Assembly (NCBI GenBank): GCA_017470505.1
Contig: JAFUYO010000010.1
Coordinates: forward strand, 1-64,000
Source of the DNA: Butyrivibrio sp.
Lineage (GTDB): Bacteria; Bacillota; Clostridia; Lachnospirales; Lachnospiraceae
Direction: 5' to 3'
DNA: 64,000 nt
Numbering within the stretch: the stretch's first letter is position 1; every line of letters starts with the position of its first letter. A program made the position numbers and the translations under genes. Under the pieces are notes generated by a model. The model saw only the letters and a list, made by a program, of their open reading frames with translations, did not search any database and was not told the DNA's origin. Of the stretch, positions 26,412 to 35,126 are shown piece by piece.

Positions 26412-27307
26412 GCCGGTGCCTCCCCGCTCTCAGGCTCCCAGAAGTCCATTATCTGCCTCATGCTCCTCGATATGTACTCGCCGCTCCTCTTTTTGCTCCT
26501 GATCATCTCTTTGGCCTTGTCGCCGGCGCCGCTCTCAACATAGTACCTGAATCTGAGGGGCCAGTTTCTCTCATCGTCAGGCCATCTTGCTTCCATTGCA
26601 GAAAGAGCCGCATCTGCCCTTGTCAGCTGCCCCGAGGCAAAAAAGCTCTTTACCAGTCTCTCGTAGTCGTCTATATTGGGATTTTTCGTGACCTTTTCTA
26701 TCAGCATCTGCTCATAGGTACTTCTCTGGATTTCAAGGAGCTGCCCCTGGATCATTCCGCTTGATATGTACTGCTCAAGGAAATCCGTGTATTCATCAAG
26801 GAGCCCTTCCCTACCTGGGTTTTGTGCATATTCCGCGCTGTACTCCTGCAGCTTTAAATCGTACTCCTTGGACAGCTCGACCATAGCCGTTGTCGCATAG
26901 TGTACAACCTCAACGTCGTCGTTCATCCTTGCCTGGTTTATGACCGGCATGTAACCGTGCGCGTCGCTCATGAGAACGTCCATCATGACAGACCTTCTGA
27001 CAGACGCCTCGTTCATGATAAGGGCATCCTCCAAAGGCACGATGTTGTCTGACTCAGCAGCCTGGATCGGAAGCTCCGATGAACCCTGAATATTGCCTTT
27101 GAGGCTCTCAAGGTCCTCATTTTTAACGCCTGTTTTCCCTCTGTTTATCAGGAAAGTAATGAGAAACGCACAGATAACACCCCAGAGGGGAATGAGGCCA
27201 ACAAGAATGAACATCGGCTCATCTATCTTGAGATACCCAAGTCCCGTTAAGACGTACACCAACATCACTATTAAGATATGGAAGATCAAAATAAAAAAAT
27301 AAATCAT
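26408..27307 (-). CDS. pelE: PelE-like membrane scaffold protein
   Basis: A 299-residue protein with two N-terminal helices (about residues 4-24 and 30-52) followed by a helical, TPR-like cytoplasmic part (about 95-285; repeats include DYERLVKSFFASGQLTRADAA). The size and layout match Pseudomonas PelE (two helices plus TPR), which links PelD, PelF and PelG. Sequence identity to known PelE is not obvious by eye, so the name rests on layout and gene order. Four-base overlaps join it to both neighbours. Confidence 0.78.
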   Translation of the reverse strand: MIYFFILIFHILIVMLVYVLTGLGYLKIDEPMFILVGLIPLWGVICAFLITFLINRGKTGVKNEDLESLKGNIQGSSELPIQAAESDNIVPLEDALIMNEASVRRSVMMDVLMSDAHGYMPVINQARMNDDVEVVHYATTAMVELSKEYDLKLQEYSAEYAQNPGREGLLDEYTDFLEQYISSGMIQGQLLEIQRSTYEQMLIEKVTKNPNIDDYERLVKSFFASGQLTRADAALSAMEARWPDDERNWPLRFRYYVESGAGDKAKEMIRSKKRSGEYISRSMRQIMDFWEPESGEAPA

Positions 27308-29415
27308 GCAACATTCTCCACAATATCGCAGATAAGGCCCATATTCCTGAATCTCCTGAGGACAATGTCCTGGCTCGACTCATCGACCTGGGATGCAAGA
27401 AGATAGATATTCCCGTCATCACCAAGCCCCAAAATGTCGTTGTTTCTGATCTTGGACTGGAACATTTCGTCGAGCTCTGAAAGGCTCCTGTCCTCGCGCA
27501 TTATCCTGAAGAGCCTGTAGCTGGTCAGTTTGTTTGCTGCCATCTCCTTCTGTATCTCAAGCTGCTGCTTGAAGTGATCCCATCTGGTGATTGCTGTTCC
27601 CTCTACATAGGTCTCCTCGGCCACGGCCTTCTGGTAATCCCAGGCCTTTAGGAGGAAGTTCTCCATGAGACCTGTCAGTATCCTTATCAGGTTCATGTAG
27701 TAGGTTCCCATCTGGTGGTAATTTACGCGGTAAATGAGGATGAGAACCAGGAGTTCTCCCTCTGACCTTATGCCCGACACATAAGTCGGGTGCCCCTCCT
27801 TTATATCCGAATTGAACCAGATGTCCTTCTCTTTTACTATCTCAAGGACCTCCCTGTTATCATCGAGACTGAGGGATTTATTGATCGATTTGCTTATCTG
27901 CCCGGACGAAACGCTCAGCCTTGCAAAGCGCGCATTTTTGTCATTTATCGTGTAAATAGCGATAGAGTTATTGTCAAGGACATCCTCCATCACAGGGATA
28001 GACTCCGCAAATATCTCCTCCGGCACCGTGGTCGAGAGCTTTTTTACTACATCAAAGATGCGCCCGAAGCCGTCACGGCTCCCGATGAGGTCCTGTTTGT
28101 ACTGGTTCTTGTACTCCATCGCCTCCTTGTAGAGCTCGGAGATGAACACATTCTGCGATTTTATTACCTTGTTCTCCTCCCTGACAAAGCCGATGTCCTC
28201 AACAGTCTTCTGTTTTGCGTAGCCGCAGACCGCAGCCGCCACCATCAGGAGGATAAAGGGAATCCAGTTTCCGGGATCATAGAAAAGAAGCTGGGCGTTG
28301 GTTCCCTGCCTGAAATAGGCGTAGTTAAGCGATGCTATCTCGATAAACGCGGTTATAACGCCCACGCTCGTCCCGTAGATCGACGACATGAGGACCACGA
28401 ACAGTAGCCTTACATCTATCATCCTGAACTGGACGCTGCCGCCGGAATAACGGTTGTATATTTCAACAAGCAGCGTTCCGAGGACAAGCTCCAAAACCAT
28501 CATAAATCTGCTGTTTAAACGAAGCTTTTGCCTGATCCTCTCGCGAAGGGTCGGCTTTTCACAGAAGCTCTGCCTGTACTCTTCAATGTACTCTCCAAAG
28601 TGCTGGCAGGCATCAACCTTGGCAAACCAGCCGTACTCATTCCTCGCCTTGTCCTCTCCGTAAATCATCCTGCCCTTTATGCCCGACTTGATAAAGCTGA
28701 TCTTGGCTCCGGGGTAGTATCTTAGTATCTCCTTGTGGATCTCTCCGTAGGTGGTCCTTGCTCCGCTCCTTAAATAAATCTTGGTAACTCCGTATCCCAG
28801 AGAGTTCTTTTCATCGAGTTCCCAGTTCTCACAGAGCCTCTTTAAAAAGAGCGCAAGGTCAGGGACAGACAGGAAGGAAGCAATCTCTCCCTCTAATGCC
28901 TTGACCTCAACCCTCTCTGACCTGTCCAGTCTTGCAAAGATCTTACTGAAGTAGTCATCTTTGTAAGTCGCGTTTATGAGATGCGGCGTGTATATGACCC
29001 TCACATCGATATTGTAGCTTGATGAGTAGTAATTGCAGAGATTCTCTGCCGAATCAAAGATGATAGACGCACTGTTTGTCGCATCAAGCAGCGCTTCGTC
29101 AGATGTAACGTAAATAAACTGTCTTATCTGTGACTTCTGAGTCATCGAAAAGACAGTCCTGAGATTTTCTATTTCACCCAGGCCCTTGCTATCCTTGGTG
29201 ATAAAGTGTGACATGAAGACAACTCTTTCAAATCCATAGGTCGCAAAGAGCATCCGAAACTCTTCGCTCATGATGGGCTGGTTCACCCATCTGATACTGC
29301 CGTCCCTCTCATTTTCGTGAGATGATCCGCACACAACCACGGTATCACCAGGAAATGCTTCCAATATGGTTTCTTTGGTAAAGTAACCGACATTTCCAAC
29401 CAGCAAAACATCCAT
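27304..29415 (-). CDS. pelD: PelD-like c-di-GMP receptor fused to an SDR-like domain
   Basis: A 703-residue protein. Residues 1-270 are a Rossmann, epimerase-like domain (MDVLLVGNVGYFTK; the catalytic YxxxK position reads IFDSA, so it is probably non-catalytic). About 305-400 hold three or four membrane helices, 440-590 a GAF domain, and 600-703 a degenerate GGDEF domain. In that last domain the active-site loop reads GDDGN instead of GGDEF, but an RxxD inhibitory-site motif, RNND at 657-660, stands four residues before it. That is how PelD binds c-di-GMP and switches on polymer synthesis. The SDR fusion is known in Gram-positive PelD proteins. GGAGTACTTGA precedes the ATG. Confidence 0.88.
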   Translation of the reverse strand: MDVLLVGNVGYFTKETILEAFPGDTVVVCGSSHENERDGSIRWVNQPIMSEEFRMLFATYGFERVVFMSHFITKDSKGLGEIENLRTVFSMTQKSQIRQFIYVTSDEALLDATNSASIIFDSAENLCNYYSSSYNIDVRVIYTPHLINATYKDDYFSKIFARLDRSERVEVKALEGEIASFLSVPDLALFLKRLCENWELDEKNSLGYGVTKIYLRSGARTTYGEIHKEILRYYPGAKISFIKSGIKGRMIYGEDKARNEYGWFAKVDACQHFGEYIEEYRQSFCEKPTLRERIRQKLRLNSRFMMVLELVLGTLLVEIYNRYSGGSVQFRMIDVRLLFVVLMSSIYGTSVGVITAFIEIASLNYAYFRQGTNAQLLFYDPGNWIPFILLMVAAAVCGYAKQKTVEDIGFVREENKVIKSQNVFISELYKEAMEYKNQYKQDLIGSRDGFGRIFDVVKKLSTTVPEEIFAESIPVMEDVLDNNSIAIYTINDKNARFARLSVSSGQISKSINKSLSLDDNREVLEIVKEKDIWFNSDIKEGHPTYVSGIRSEGELLVLILIYRVNYHQMGTYYMNLIRILTGLMENFLLKAWDYQKAVAEETYVEGTAITRWDHFKQQLEIQKEMAANKLTSYRLFRIMREDRSLSELDEMFQSKIRNNDILGLGDDGNIYLLASQVDESSQDIVLRRFRNMGLICDIVENVA

Positions 29416-29432
29416 TCAAGTACTCCTAAATA

Positions 29433-30725
29433 TCAATTACCCTGAGATATCTGATCGACCTTGTCGGAGTATTTGACCCGAAAGATCCTCTTAAGCGACT
29501 CATCTATCCTCGCTTCGCTGACTGAACCGCTCTGCACGGCGGCCAACACCCCCTCATAGGCCTCTGAAAAATTCTCGGGGATATAGACCATGTCCGCCCC
29601 TGCCTTTATCGCTTCCACAGCCGCCTCACCTGATGTGTAATACTCAGTTATAGCGCCATCCGTGAAGGCCGATGTGATTATTATACCATCAAATCCAAGT
29701 GTTCCCCTTAGCTCATCGGTAATTACCTTTTCAGAAACTGAGGATGGTGTGTTGTCACCTGAAAGTGAGGGAACTGATACATTGGATACCATGACAGCCT
29801 GCAGATTTCCGCTGTCGAAAGCAGCCTTAAATGCCTCAAATTCATTTACGACGATGTCATCCCTCTCCTTATCGTTTGTCGCCATGCCTGTGAGTGAATC
29901 GCCGTTCATCGGAAAGCTGTAAGCACAGGCCAAAACGCCTGATCCCTTTAGTCCCTCTGCAAAAGAGTTCGTGATCTCTTTTACCTTGTCGGGCTCTGTC
30001 CCGTAAGGGCCGCTCTCCGAAAGGTCAACTAAAGGCGCCACAGCAAAGTTAAAGCCGTACTTAAAAAGGGCCGTTCCCTCTGCAGTTCCCGCTTCAAATG
30101 CAGATTCCGCATCGGTTATCTCAGTCTCATCCGTTATCCCTATCACTTCCCTGACCTGGTCTGACTCCATGCTCTGACTTGACATAACTGTAAAGAGCGG
30201 GTACTTGCTCATGGAAACCGTGGTCCCGAGCATCGACGAAATCTGCTCTCCACTCTTGATGTTCTTGGGCGAATAGGTGATGCCGCCGACAGCATAGCTT
30301 GTCAGCGCTTCCTGTGTCCCTGCCCCCGCTTTGACAGCTGTCTCAACTCCTGTCAGCTGCTCGGGAGTGACAATGAAAAGACCTGCAACCTTGTCCTCGA
30401 CAGACATCTCGGAAAGAACTGTACCGACTATCTCATCGAGCATATCCTCCTCGGTGTACTCCTCGACTACGGTCTCCTCCTCAGGGCTCTCTATAACGGC
30501 AGCCTCTTCGGCTTCCTCAGAGATTTCCTCCGAAGCCTGCGCGGCAGCCTTATCGCTCCTGTTCAGGATAACGCCGCTGACCAGATACACCGAAGCCACA
30601 GCGATGCCTGCGATCAGGATCACAAGGACCACCAGCGTTATATAAGCTGCCAGCTCCGCCTTCTTCCTCTTCTGCCTGCGCTCCAATCTCTTCTCATCCA
30701 GATCCTGTTCGTCCAAACGTGCCAT
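29433..30725 (-). CDS. GH3-like membrane-anchored protein, predicted inactive
   Basis: A 430-residue protein: charged cytoplasmic N-terminus, one helix (about residues 28-53), a glutamate-rich stalk (about 64-100), then a GH3 N-terminal barrel (about 105-425). Active NagZ-type enzymes have KHFPGHG...DSH and a nucleophile in TDALxM. Here the matching places read YSFPMNGDSLTG and TSAFTDGAI, so the catalytic His-Asp pair and the nucleophile are missing. I infer a binding or structural role rather than hydrolysis. It heads the ten-gene operon, 17 bases before pelD, with AAAGG before the ATG. The stop-to-start spacing and common strand put it on the same transcript. Confidence 0.8.
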   Translation of the reverse strand: MARLDEQDLDEKRLERRQKRKKAELAAYITLVVLVILIAGIAVASVYLVSGVILNRSDKAAAQASEEISEEAEEAAVIESPEEETVVEEYTEEDMLDEIVGTVLSEMSVEDKVAGLFIVTPEQLTGVETAVKAGAGTQEALTSYAVGGITYSPKNIKSGEQISSMLGTTVSMSKYPLFTVMSSQSMESDQVREVIGITDETEITDAESAFEAGTAEGTALFKYGFNFAVAPLVDLSESGPYGTEPDKVKEITNSFAEGLKGSGVLACAYSFPMNGDSLTGMATNDKERDDIVVNEFEAFKAAFDSGNLQAVMVSNVSVPSLSGDNTPSSVSEKVITDELRGTLGFDGIIITSAFTDGAITEYYTSGEAAVEAIKAGADMVYIPENFSEAYEGVLAAVQSGSVSEARIDESLKRIFRVKYSDKVDQISQGN

Positions 30726-30780
30726 ATATGTAAACCTTTTCCCCGTACAAACTTTTTAGCGCCAAATATTGATATACCTA

Positions 30781-30810
30781 ATAATACCACATATAGTAGT
30801 TGCAACACAA
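30781..30810 (-). promoter_or_regulatory. Candidate promoter of the pel-type operon
   Basis: On the minus strand TTGTGT (30805-30810) and TATTAT (30781-30786) are 18 bases apart and lie 56 bases before the start codon of the first operon gene. The elements are moderate matches. Both are covered by the palindromic sites at 30784-30820. Confidence 0.5.
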
Positions 30811-30820
30811 TATATTGTGG
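30784..30820. promoter_or_regulatory. Tandem NrdR-like operator over the pel promoter
   Basis: ACACAATATATTGTGG at 30805-30820 matches 15 of 16 positions of the NrdR box (ACACWATATATWGTGT). A weaker site at 30784-30799 matches 11 of 16. They are 21 bp apart, two helical turns, and cover the -35 and -10 elements respectively. NrdR binds paired boxes and represses ribonucleotide reductase genes, as at 37749-37796 in this window. Another palindrome-binding regulator is possible. Confidence 0.55.
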
Positions 30821-30844
30821 TTGCTTATTTTTGCGCAAAATATC

Positions 30845-30882
30845 AGGGCAGAAGCTTCATCGATTTAACCTGCTTCTGCCCT
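30845..30882. terminator. Hairpin, possible terminator
   Basis: AGGGCAGAAGC pairs perfectly with GCTTCTGCCCT around a 16-base loop. On the minus strand it directly overlaps the stop codon of a short coding-like frame and is followed by TGATATTTTG, a poor T run. It may end the minus-strand transcript that starts near 31430. Confidence 0.5.
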
Positions 30883-31432
30883 CATGCCGAGTACTCATCT
30901 AATTCTGTTGTCGTCTTGTCCAACGGACCTTCCTCCAATTTCCCAGCCTCATCTTTCCATTCACTTTTGCATTCATATGCTGTGGTTGCAAGCTGCTGAT
31001 ATTGTCATACCCACCAATCATGTACTTGAAGTGCTGTAATCTTAAATCCCAATCCTTATTCTGATATTATATATATCGTTTTCTTGAAAATCTTCTCTCT
31101 AAGATTTTCTATAGACTACGTTTCCAGATTCTCTTTATACGATTTTATAAGATTATCTCTGGAATGTCTCTTCTGAACCTCTTCCTGAGATCTGTCTCAG
31201 GTATTTCCTGCTAATACATTTTTGAGCAACTGCTCTTCAAAATCACTTCTGAAAAGACTTTAAAAAGATTAAACTGCTAAACTTAATTGTATGTTGGACC
31301 GTACCATCCTTTCCCTGAATATTTTAATTAACTATCCCTTTGGAGTATACCTGCCTTTCTTTCTCCCCGGCTATGTTTGCTCTATTTACCGAGTGGAGAA
31401 GTATTTGTGTATCTTGTATTTCTCTGTTCATG
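30882..31432 (-). pseudogene. Decayed gene or untranslated RNA behind a consensus promoter
   Basis: No intact gene fills this stretch. Transcription from 31438-31466 would first read a 35-codon frame beginning MNREIQDTQILLHSVNRA (no ribosome site visible). Further on, minus-strand frames interrupted by stops look coding-like, for example NLIKSYKENLET and SIENLREKIFKKT near 31100-31180, and the last 40 codons (30882-31004) read YECKSEWKDEAGKLEEGPLD and end at the hairpin. A second frame over the same bases (30899-31069) is also open for 56 codons. CCTGAG-CTCAGG near 31185-31202 is a clean hairpin. The pattern fits a frameshifted, dying gene; a structured RNA is the alternative. I recognise no family. 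Confidence 0.35.
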
Positions 31433-31437
31433 TTTTT

Positions 31438-31466
31438 ATTATATGCATCCGGTTCTGATTTGTCAA
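31438..31466 (-). promoter_or_regulatory. Perfect consensus sigma-A promoter
   Basis: On the minus strand TTGACA (31461-31466) and TATAAT (31438-31443) are exactly 17 bases apart. It points towards the decayed-gene region and, beyond it, the pel-type operon. No intact gene begins within 700 bases downstream. Confidence 0.75.
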
Positions 31467-31688
31467 CACATTTTTTAAAAAACTTTTGATTATTTTGAAT
31501 ACGGTTGTATTTCGTCACTATATTCTGTTATTAGTGCAAATTGTATATTCATTACATGCAATTCCTATAACTCCGCTCTTCTCCTCCCTCCGCCTCATAA
31601 ATCCGTACTTCCCAGCCAACAAATTCACACACAATTCTCCAAAATCCGTTAATTTGTGTGTCACTTCGTAAATAATTTTCAAGACGAA

Positions 31689-31746
31689 AAAAGAAGCAAA
31701 TGCCGATTGCTCTGAGCAACGTCGAAATGAGGCATTTGCTTCTTTT
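31689..31746. terminator. Long terminator after glyA
   Basis: AAAAGAAGCAAATGCC pairs perfectly with GGCATTTGCTTCTTTT over 16 positions. The loop itself contains a small hairpin (TTGCT...AGCAA). On the minus strand a run of six T follows; it lies about 90 bases after the glyA stop. The stretch 31467-31688 holds no gene I can support. Confidence 0.85.
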
Positions 31747-31834
31747 TGAGTCTATGAAAATCACACCGCAGACGAACTAAGCATTTCAAAGCAGATGCCT
31801 TGCACGCCGTCCTATGGTAAATCTGCGTACCAGA

Positions 31835-33073
31835 TCATGAAAGCGGATACTTGTCGGTGAGGCTCTTTATGATGGCTCTGGCCTCATCGTTCTTCTCGCC
31901 CTTGTTCTTTATGACAATCGAGATTGCCTCCGCAATCCTGTCCATGTCCTCTGTGTTCATTCCCCTTGTGGTTACTGCAGGTGTTCCGAGACGGATTCCG
32001 CTCGTCACAAAAGGTGACTGTTTCTCGTTTGGAATCGTATTCTTGTTGGCTGTAATGTGCGCATCGTCAAGCCACGCCTCGACCTCCTTTCCTGTGAGGC
32101 CAAAGTTGGTGAGGTCAACGAGCATCAGGTGGTTGTCGGTGCCGCCTGATACGATCTTAATCTCGCGGCTCATAAGACCGTCGCAGAGTGCCTTGGCGTT
32201 GTCGATGATGTTCTGAGCGTAGGTCTTGAACTCAGGAGAGAGAGCTTCCTTAAAGCAGATTGCCTTTGCTGCTACAACGTGTTCAAGAGGGCCGCCCTGT
32301 ATTCCGGGGAATACTGCCTTGTTGAACTTGTACTTATCCTGTGCCTCCTGATTCCAGAGGATGAGTCCGCCTCTTGGTCCGCGGAGAGTCTTGTGCGTAG
32401 TTGTTGTTACGACATCCGCATAAGGGAAGGGACTTGGATGAAGTCCTGCAGCCACAAGTCCCGCAATGTGGGCCATATCGACCATAAGGACTGCTCCGCA
32501 GGCATTTGCTGCCTCCCTGAACTTCTTAAAATCTATTGTCCTGCAGTAAGCTGACGCACCTGCAATGATGAGCTTGGGCTTGTGCTCCACAGCGAGCCTG
32601 TACATCTCATCGTAGTCAAGCACACCGTTGTCATCTACTCCGTAGGGAACAATGTTGTAATATGTTCCTGATATATTGGCCGGGCTTCCGTGTGTTAAGT
32701 GTCCGCCCTGCTCAAGGTTCATTCCCATGATTGTATCGCCGGGCTTGCATATTGCGAACTGCACCGCAAGATTGGCCTGGGCACCTGAATGGGGCTGAAC
32801 GTTGGCATAGTCGCAGTGGAACAGCTCTTTTGCCCTGTCTCTGGCGATATTCTCAACCTTGTCTACAACGTAGCAGCCGCCGTAGTATCTTTTTCCCGGA
32901 AGACCCTCGGCATATTTGTTGGTCAGCGGACTTCCCATGGCCGACATAACAGCCTTGCTGGTCCAGTTTTCTGACGCGATCAGCTCAATGTGATTGTTCT
33001 GACGCTCTACTTCCTCCTCAATGAGCGAAGCAATCTCGGGGTCAACCTTCCTAACTTCTTCCAATGAATACAT
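31835..33073 (-). CDS. glyA: Serine hydroxymethyltransferase
   Basis: A 412-residue PLP enzyme interconverting serine and glycine with tetrahydrofolate as one-carbon carrier. It has the family patterns [14 protein letters not shown] (about residues 32-45), [15 protein letters not shown] (about 51-65), [10 protein letters not shown] and the PLP lysine in [15 protein letters not shown] (about 220-234). Length and spacing are normal. GAGGAGGACAGGGTAG precedes the ATG. A single-gene unit with its own terminator; no folate or purine gene is adjacent. Confidence 0.97.
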   Translation of the reverse strand: MYSLEEVRKVDPEIASLIEEEVERQNNHIELIASENWTSKAVMSAMGSPLTNKYAEGLPGKRYYGGCYVVDKVENIARDRAKELFHCDYANVQPHSGAQANLAVQFAICKPGDTIMGMNLEQGGHLTHGSPANISGTYYNIVPYGVDDNGVLDYDEMYRLAVEHKPKLIIAGASAYCRTIDFKKFREAANACGAVLMVDMAHIAGLVAAGLHPSPFPYADVVTTTTHKTLRGPRGGLILWNQEAQDKYKFNKAVFPGIQGGPLEHVVAAKAICFKEALSPEFKTYAQNIIDNAKALCDGLMSREIKIVSGGTDNHLMLVDLTNFGLTGKEVEAWLDDAHITANKNTIPNEKQSPFVTSGIRLGTPAVTTRGMNTEDMDRIAEAISIVIKNKGEKNDEARAIIKSLTDKYPLS

Positions 33074-33183
33074 CTACCCTGTCCTCCTCAAATTTTGCTG
33101 TATAATCCGCACTTCCAATTTAGTGCGTTAAAGCAACATCCTGCTTATAGTAACATACTCTCTGCAAAATTTCCATACTAAAA

Positions 33184-33214
33184 ATGCGCAGGTCCATTTT
33201 TCGGATCTGCGCAT
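33184..33214 (-). terminator. Terminator after the PAP2 gene
   Basis: ATGCGCAGGTCC pairs with GGATCTGCGCAT (one G-T pair) around a seven-base loop, followed on the minus strand by TTTTTAG. It lies eight bases after the stop codon of the gene at 33222. Confidence 0.85.
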
Positions 33215-33221
33215 CTGTCTT

Positions 33222-33932
33222 TTATTCATATCTCAGAGAGAGCTTCGCAACCTGCCTCGAGCAGAAATTCTCAAGAAGAGATGTGTGGTAAAACAAAAGG
33301 TAACAAATGATTGCCATTATAAACGCTGTTATCACATCGTATACCGAGTGCTGCTTTATAAACATGGTCGAGAGTATGATCGACAATCCGATGAAATCAC
33401 TAATCAGCTTGCCGACACGGTTAAATCTCCTGCTGTGGTGAACCGCAATCATGGTCCCGATTGAGTTGTAAACATGTATGCTGGGCCACAGATTAGCCGC
33501 AGTGTCGTGGTTGTATATAACCTGCACAAGTGCAGTAAATACATTGTCCCTTGGCATAACATCCGGTCTCAAATAATGGCAGTTGGGGAACAGCGTCGAT
33601 ATCACAAGGAACACCGTCATCCCCGTTGCCAGGAATATAAAGTTCTTGTAGTAGTCCTCAAGGTCAAACGAGAACAAAAAGAACAGAAGTATCACAGAGA
33701 CATACAAAAACCACATGTAATACGGCAGCACAAAGATCTCTTTGAACGGTATCATGTCGTCGATTGCCGTGTGTATGACTGAGTAATGTGAAAAGGTATG
33801 CTTTTCGATGCACACAAACCATATCAGGTAAAACGGCGCATATAACAGAACCGGCAATGCAAGATGAAAGAGATCTCTTACAAGGCTCTTGTCCACAGTC
33901 CTTCCTATCCAGTTTTCATATTTCTTTTTCAT
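33222..33932 (-). CDS. PAP2-family membrane phosphatase
   Basis: A 236-residue protein with about six helices. The acid-phosphatase motifs are recognisable in variant form: WPSIHVYNSIG (about residues 151-161) with its catalytic His, and KQHSVYDVITAFIMA (about 195-209) with the second His and an Asp, as in inositol-phosphoceramide synthase-like and PAP2 proteins. The first KxxxxxxRP motif is not evident. Substrate is probably a lipid phosphate. The ATG reading MKKKYENW is used, with GAGG nine bases upstream; the upstream in-frame GTG lies in the ribosome site. It follows a GT2 gene by about 160 bases in the same direction. Confidence 0.8.
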   Translation of the reverse strand: MKKKYENWIGRTVDKSLVRDLFHLALPVLLYAPFYLIWFVCIEKHTFSHYSVIHTAIDDMIPFKEIFVLPYYMWFLYVSVILLFFLFSFDLEDYYKNFIFLATGMTVFLVISTLFPNCHYLRPDVMPRDNVFTALVQVIYNHDTAANLWPSIHVYNSIGTMIAVHHSRRFNRVGKLISDFIGLSIILSTMFIKQHSVYDVITAFIMAIICYLLFYHTSLLENFCSRQVAKLSLRYE

Positions 33933-34095
33933 AAAATAATCCCTCACTGGAACCTATTCTAACACCAAAAAAATAGAAGTAAAGTAACATAATCACCATA
34001 AAATTTACGTTTTAGCGCAAATTATTGACAATTTGTAACTATTAAGCAAAGGCTGCCTTTCGCCGACACGGTACATTATGCACGAATCATCGTTG

Positions 34096-35121
34096 CTAGT
34101 TAAAATGGAAAATCTTCTGCAGTAGCTTATAGCCAGCAAGCGTTATCTTCCTTCCGCCCTTGCCGGGAAGATAGATATAGGTTCCCTCTATGCTGTATCT
34201 GATCTTGATGTACAGAAGGAAGTTCTTTTCCTTGATATACTCAAGAAGCGCTTTTCTCTTGGCGAGGTTCTCCTCGGTATCATCCGTTATCAAAAGAACC
34301 GATGAAATCGCGGTGATTATCTCGAGGTAGTTGAACATGTACTTGTGGCGCTCCTTCTGGGAGCGGATCATACCGTAGTTCTCAACGTAGTAGTCCACCA
34401 TCAGCTTGTTGACCTTGATCTGCTGGTCTATCCTGGAGAGCATGATCTGCTGGTTGACGGACTGGTCCTGCCTTCCAATGTAGTAGTAATAGAAATTCAC
34501 GTCAAGATAGTACATGTACTTGACGAAGGGAAGCGGATTGAACACGTAAATATTGTCCACATAGAAGGTGTGTTCAGGGAGCCGCAGTCCGCACTGGCGC
34601 AGGAGCTTGGTCCGGTAGATCGCCGAGTGCATGAGGATATAGTGTCCCTTGGGAATCCTCTTCACATCCTTCCAGGTAAAGAGCTCCTCAATGGGGAACA
34701 TGCTGTTGTAGCGCATTACCTTGTGACGCTTCTCCCCCACCTTGTTGTAAACAAAGTTGCTGATGAGAAGATCGAGCTGCTTCTCGCCTCCTGCAAGATC
34801 CTGAAGTGTCGAAAGTATCTTCCTGTAGGCGATTTCCTTTACCCAGTCATCAGAGTCGACAACCTTGAAATAAAGGCCCGTTGCGTTCTCAATTCCTGTG
34901 TTCACCGCAGAACCGTGACCACCGTTCTCCTTGTGGATTGCTCTGCAGATCGTCGGGTACTTCGCCTCGTAGGCATCTGCGATCTCGGCCGTCCTGTCCT
35001 TGGAGCCGTCGTCAACGATGAGGATTTCAACCTCTTCTCCGCCCACGAGCAGGGAATCAATGCACTTCTCCATGTAGTCCTGGGAATTGTAACAGGGTAC
35101 TGCTATCGATAATAGTTTCAT
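34096..35121 (-). CDS. GT2 family glycosyltransferase
   Basis: A 341-residue GT-A glycosyltransferase. It begins LLSIAVPCYNSQDYMEKC and has LIVDDGSKDRT (about residues 34-44) and the metal-binding VVDSDDW (about 87-93), all standard for family 2. There are no clear membrane helices, so it should work at the inner face of the membrane on lipid-linked sugars or cell-surface polymers. The acceptor is not deducible. AAGGAGCTAAAACTG precedes the ATG. Five bases separate it from the DUF1653 gene upstream, so they form a pair. Confidence 0.9.
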   Translation of the reverse strand: MKLLSIAVPCYNSQDYMEKCIDSLLVGGEEVEILIVDDGSKDRTAEIADAYEAKYPTICRAIHKENGGHGSAVNTGIENATGLYFKVVDSDDWVKEIAYRKILSTLQDLAGGEKQLDLLISNFVYNKVGEKRHKVMRYNSMFPIEELFTWKDVKRIPKGHYILMHSAIYRTKLLRQCGLRLPEHTFYVDNIYVFNPLPFVKYMYYLDVNFYYYYIGRQDQSVNQQIMLSRIDQQIKVNKLMVDYYVENYGMIRSQKERHKYMFNYLEIITAISSVLLITDDTEENLAKRKALLEYIKEKNFLLYIKIRYSIEGTYIYLPGKGGRKITLAGYKLLQKIFHFN

Positions 35122-35126
35122 CAGTT

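Noticed and set aside
21709-29415. Cellulose or poly-N-acetylglucosamine operon
   Set aside because: There is no BcsA- or PgaC-type membrane GT2 gene; the transferase opening and the MATE-like partner fit PelF and PelG.
31324-31518. 64-codon minus-strand open frame as a gene
   Set aside because: It starts at a GTG upstream of the perfect promoter, has no ribosome site and no recognisable family.
31750-31834. Small gene after glyA
   Set aside because: Only short frames without ribosome sites are present; the stretch is glyA's trailer before the terminator.
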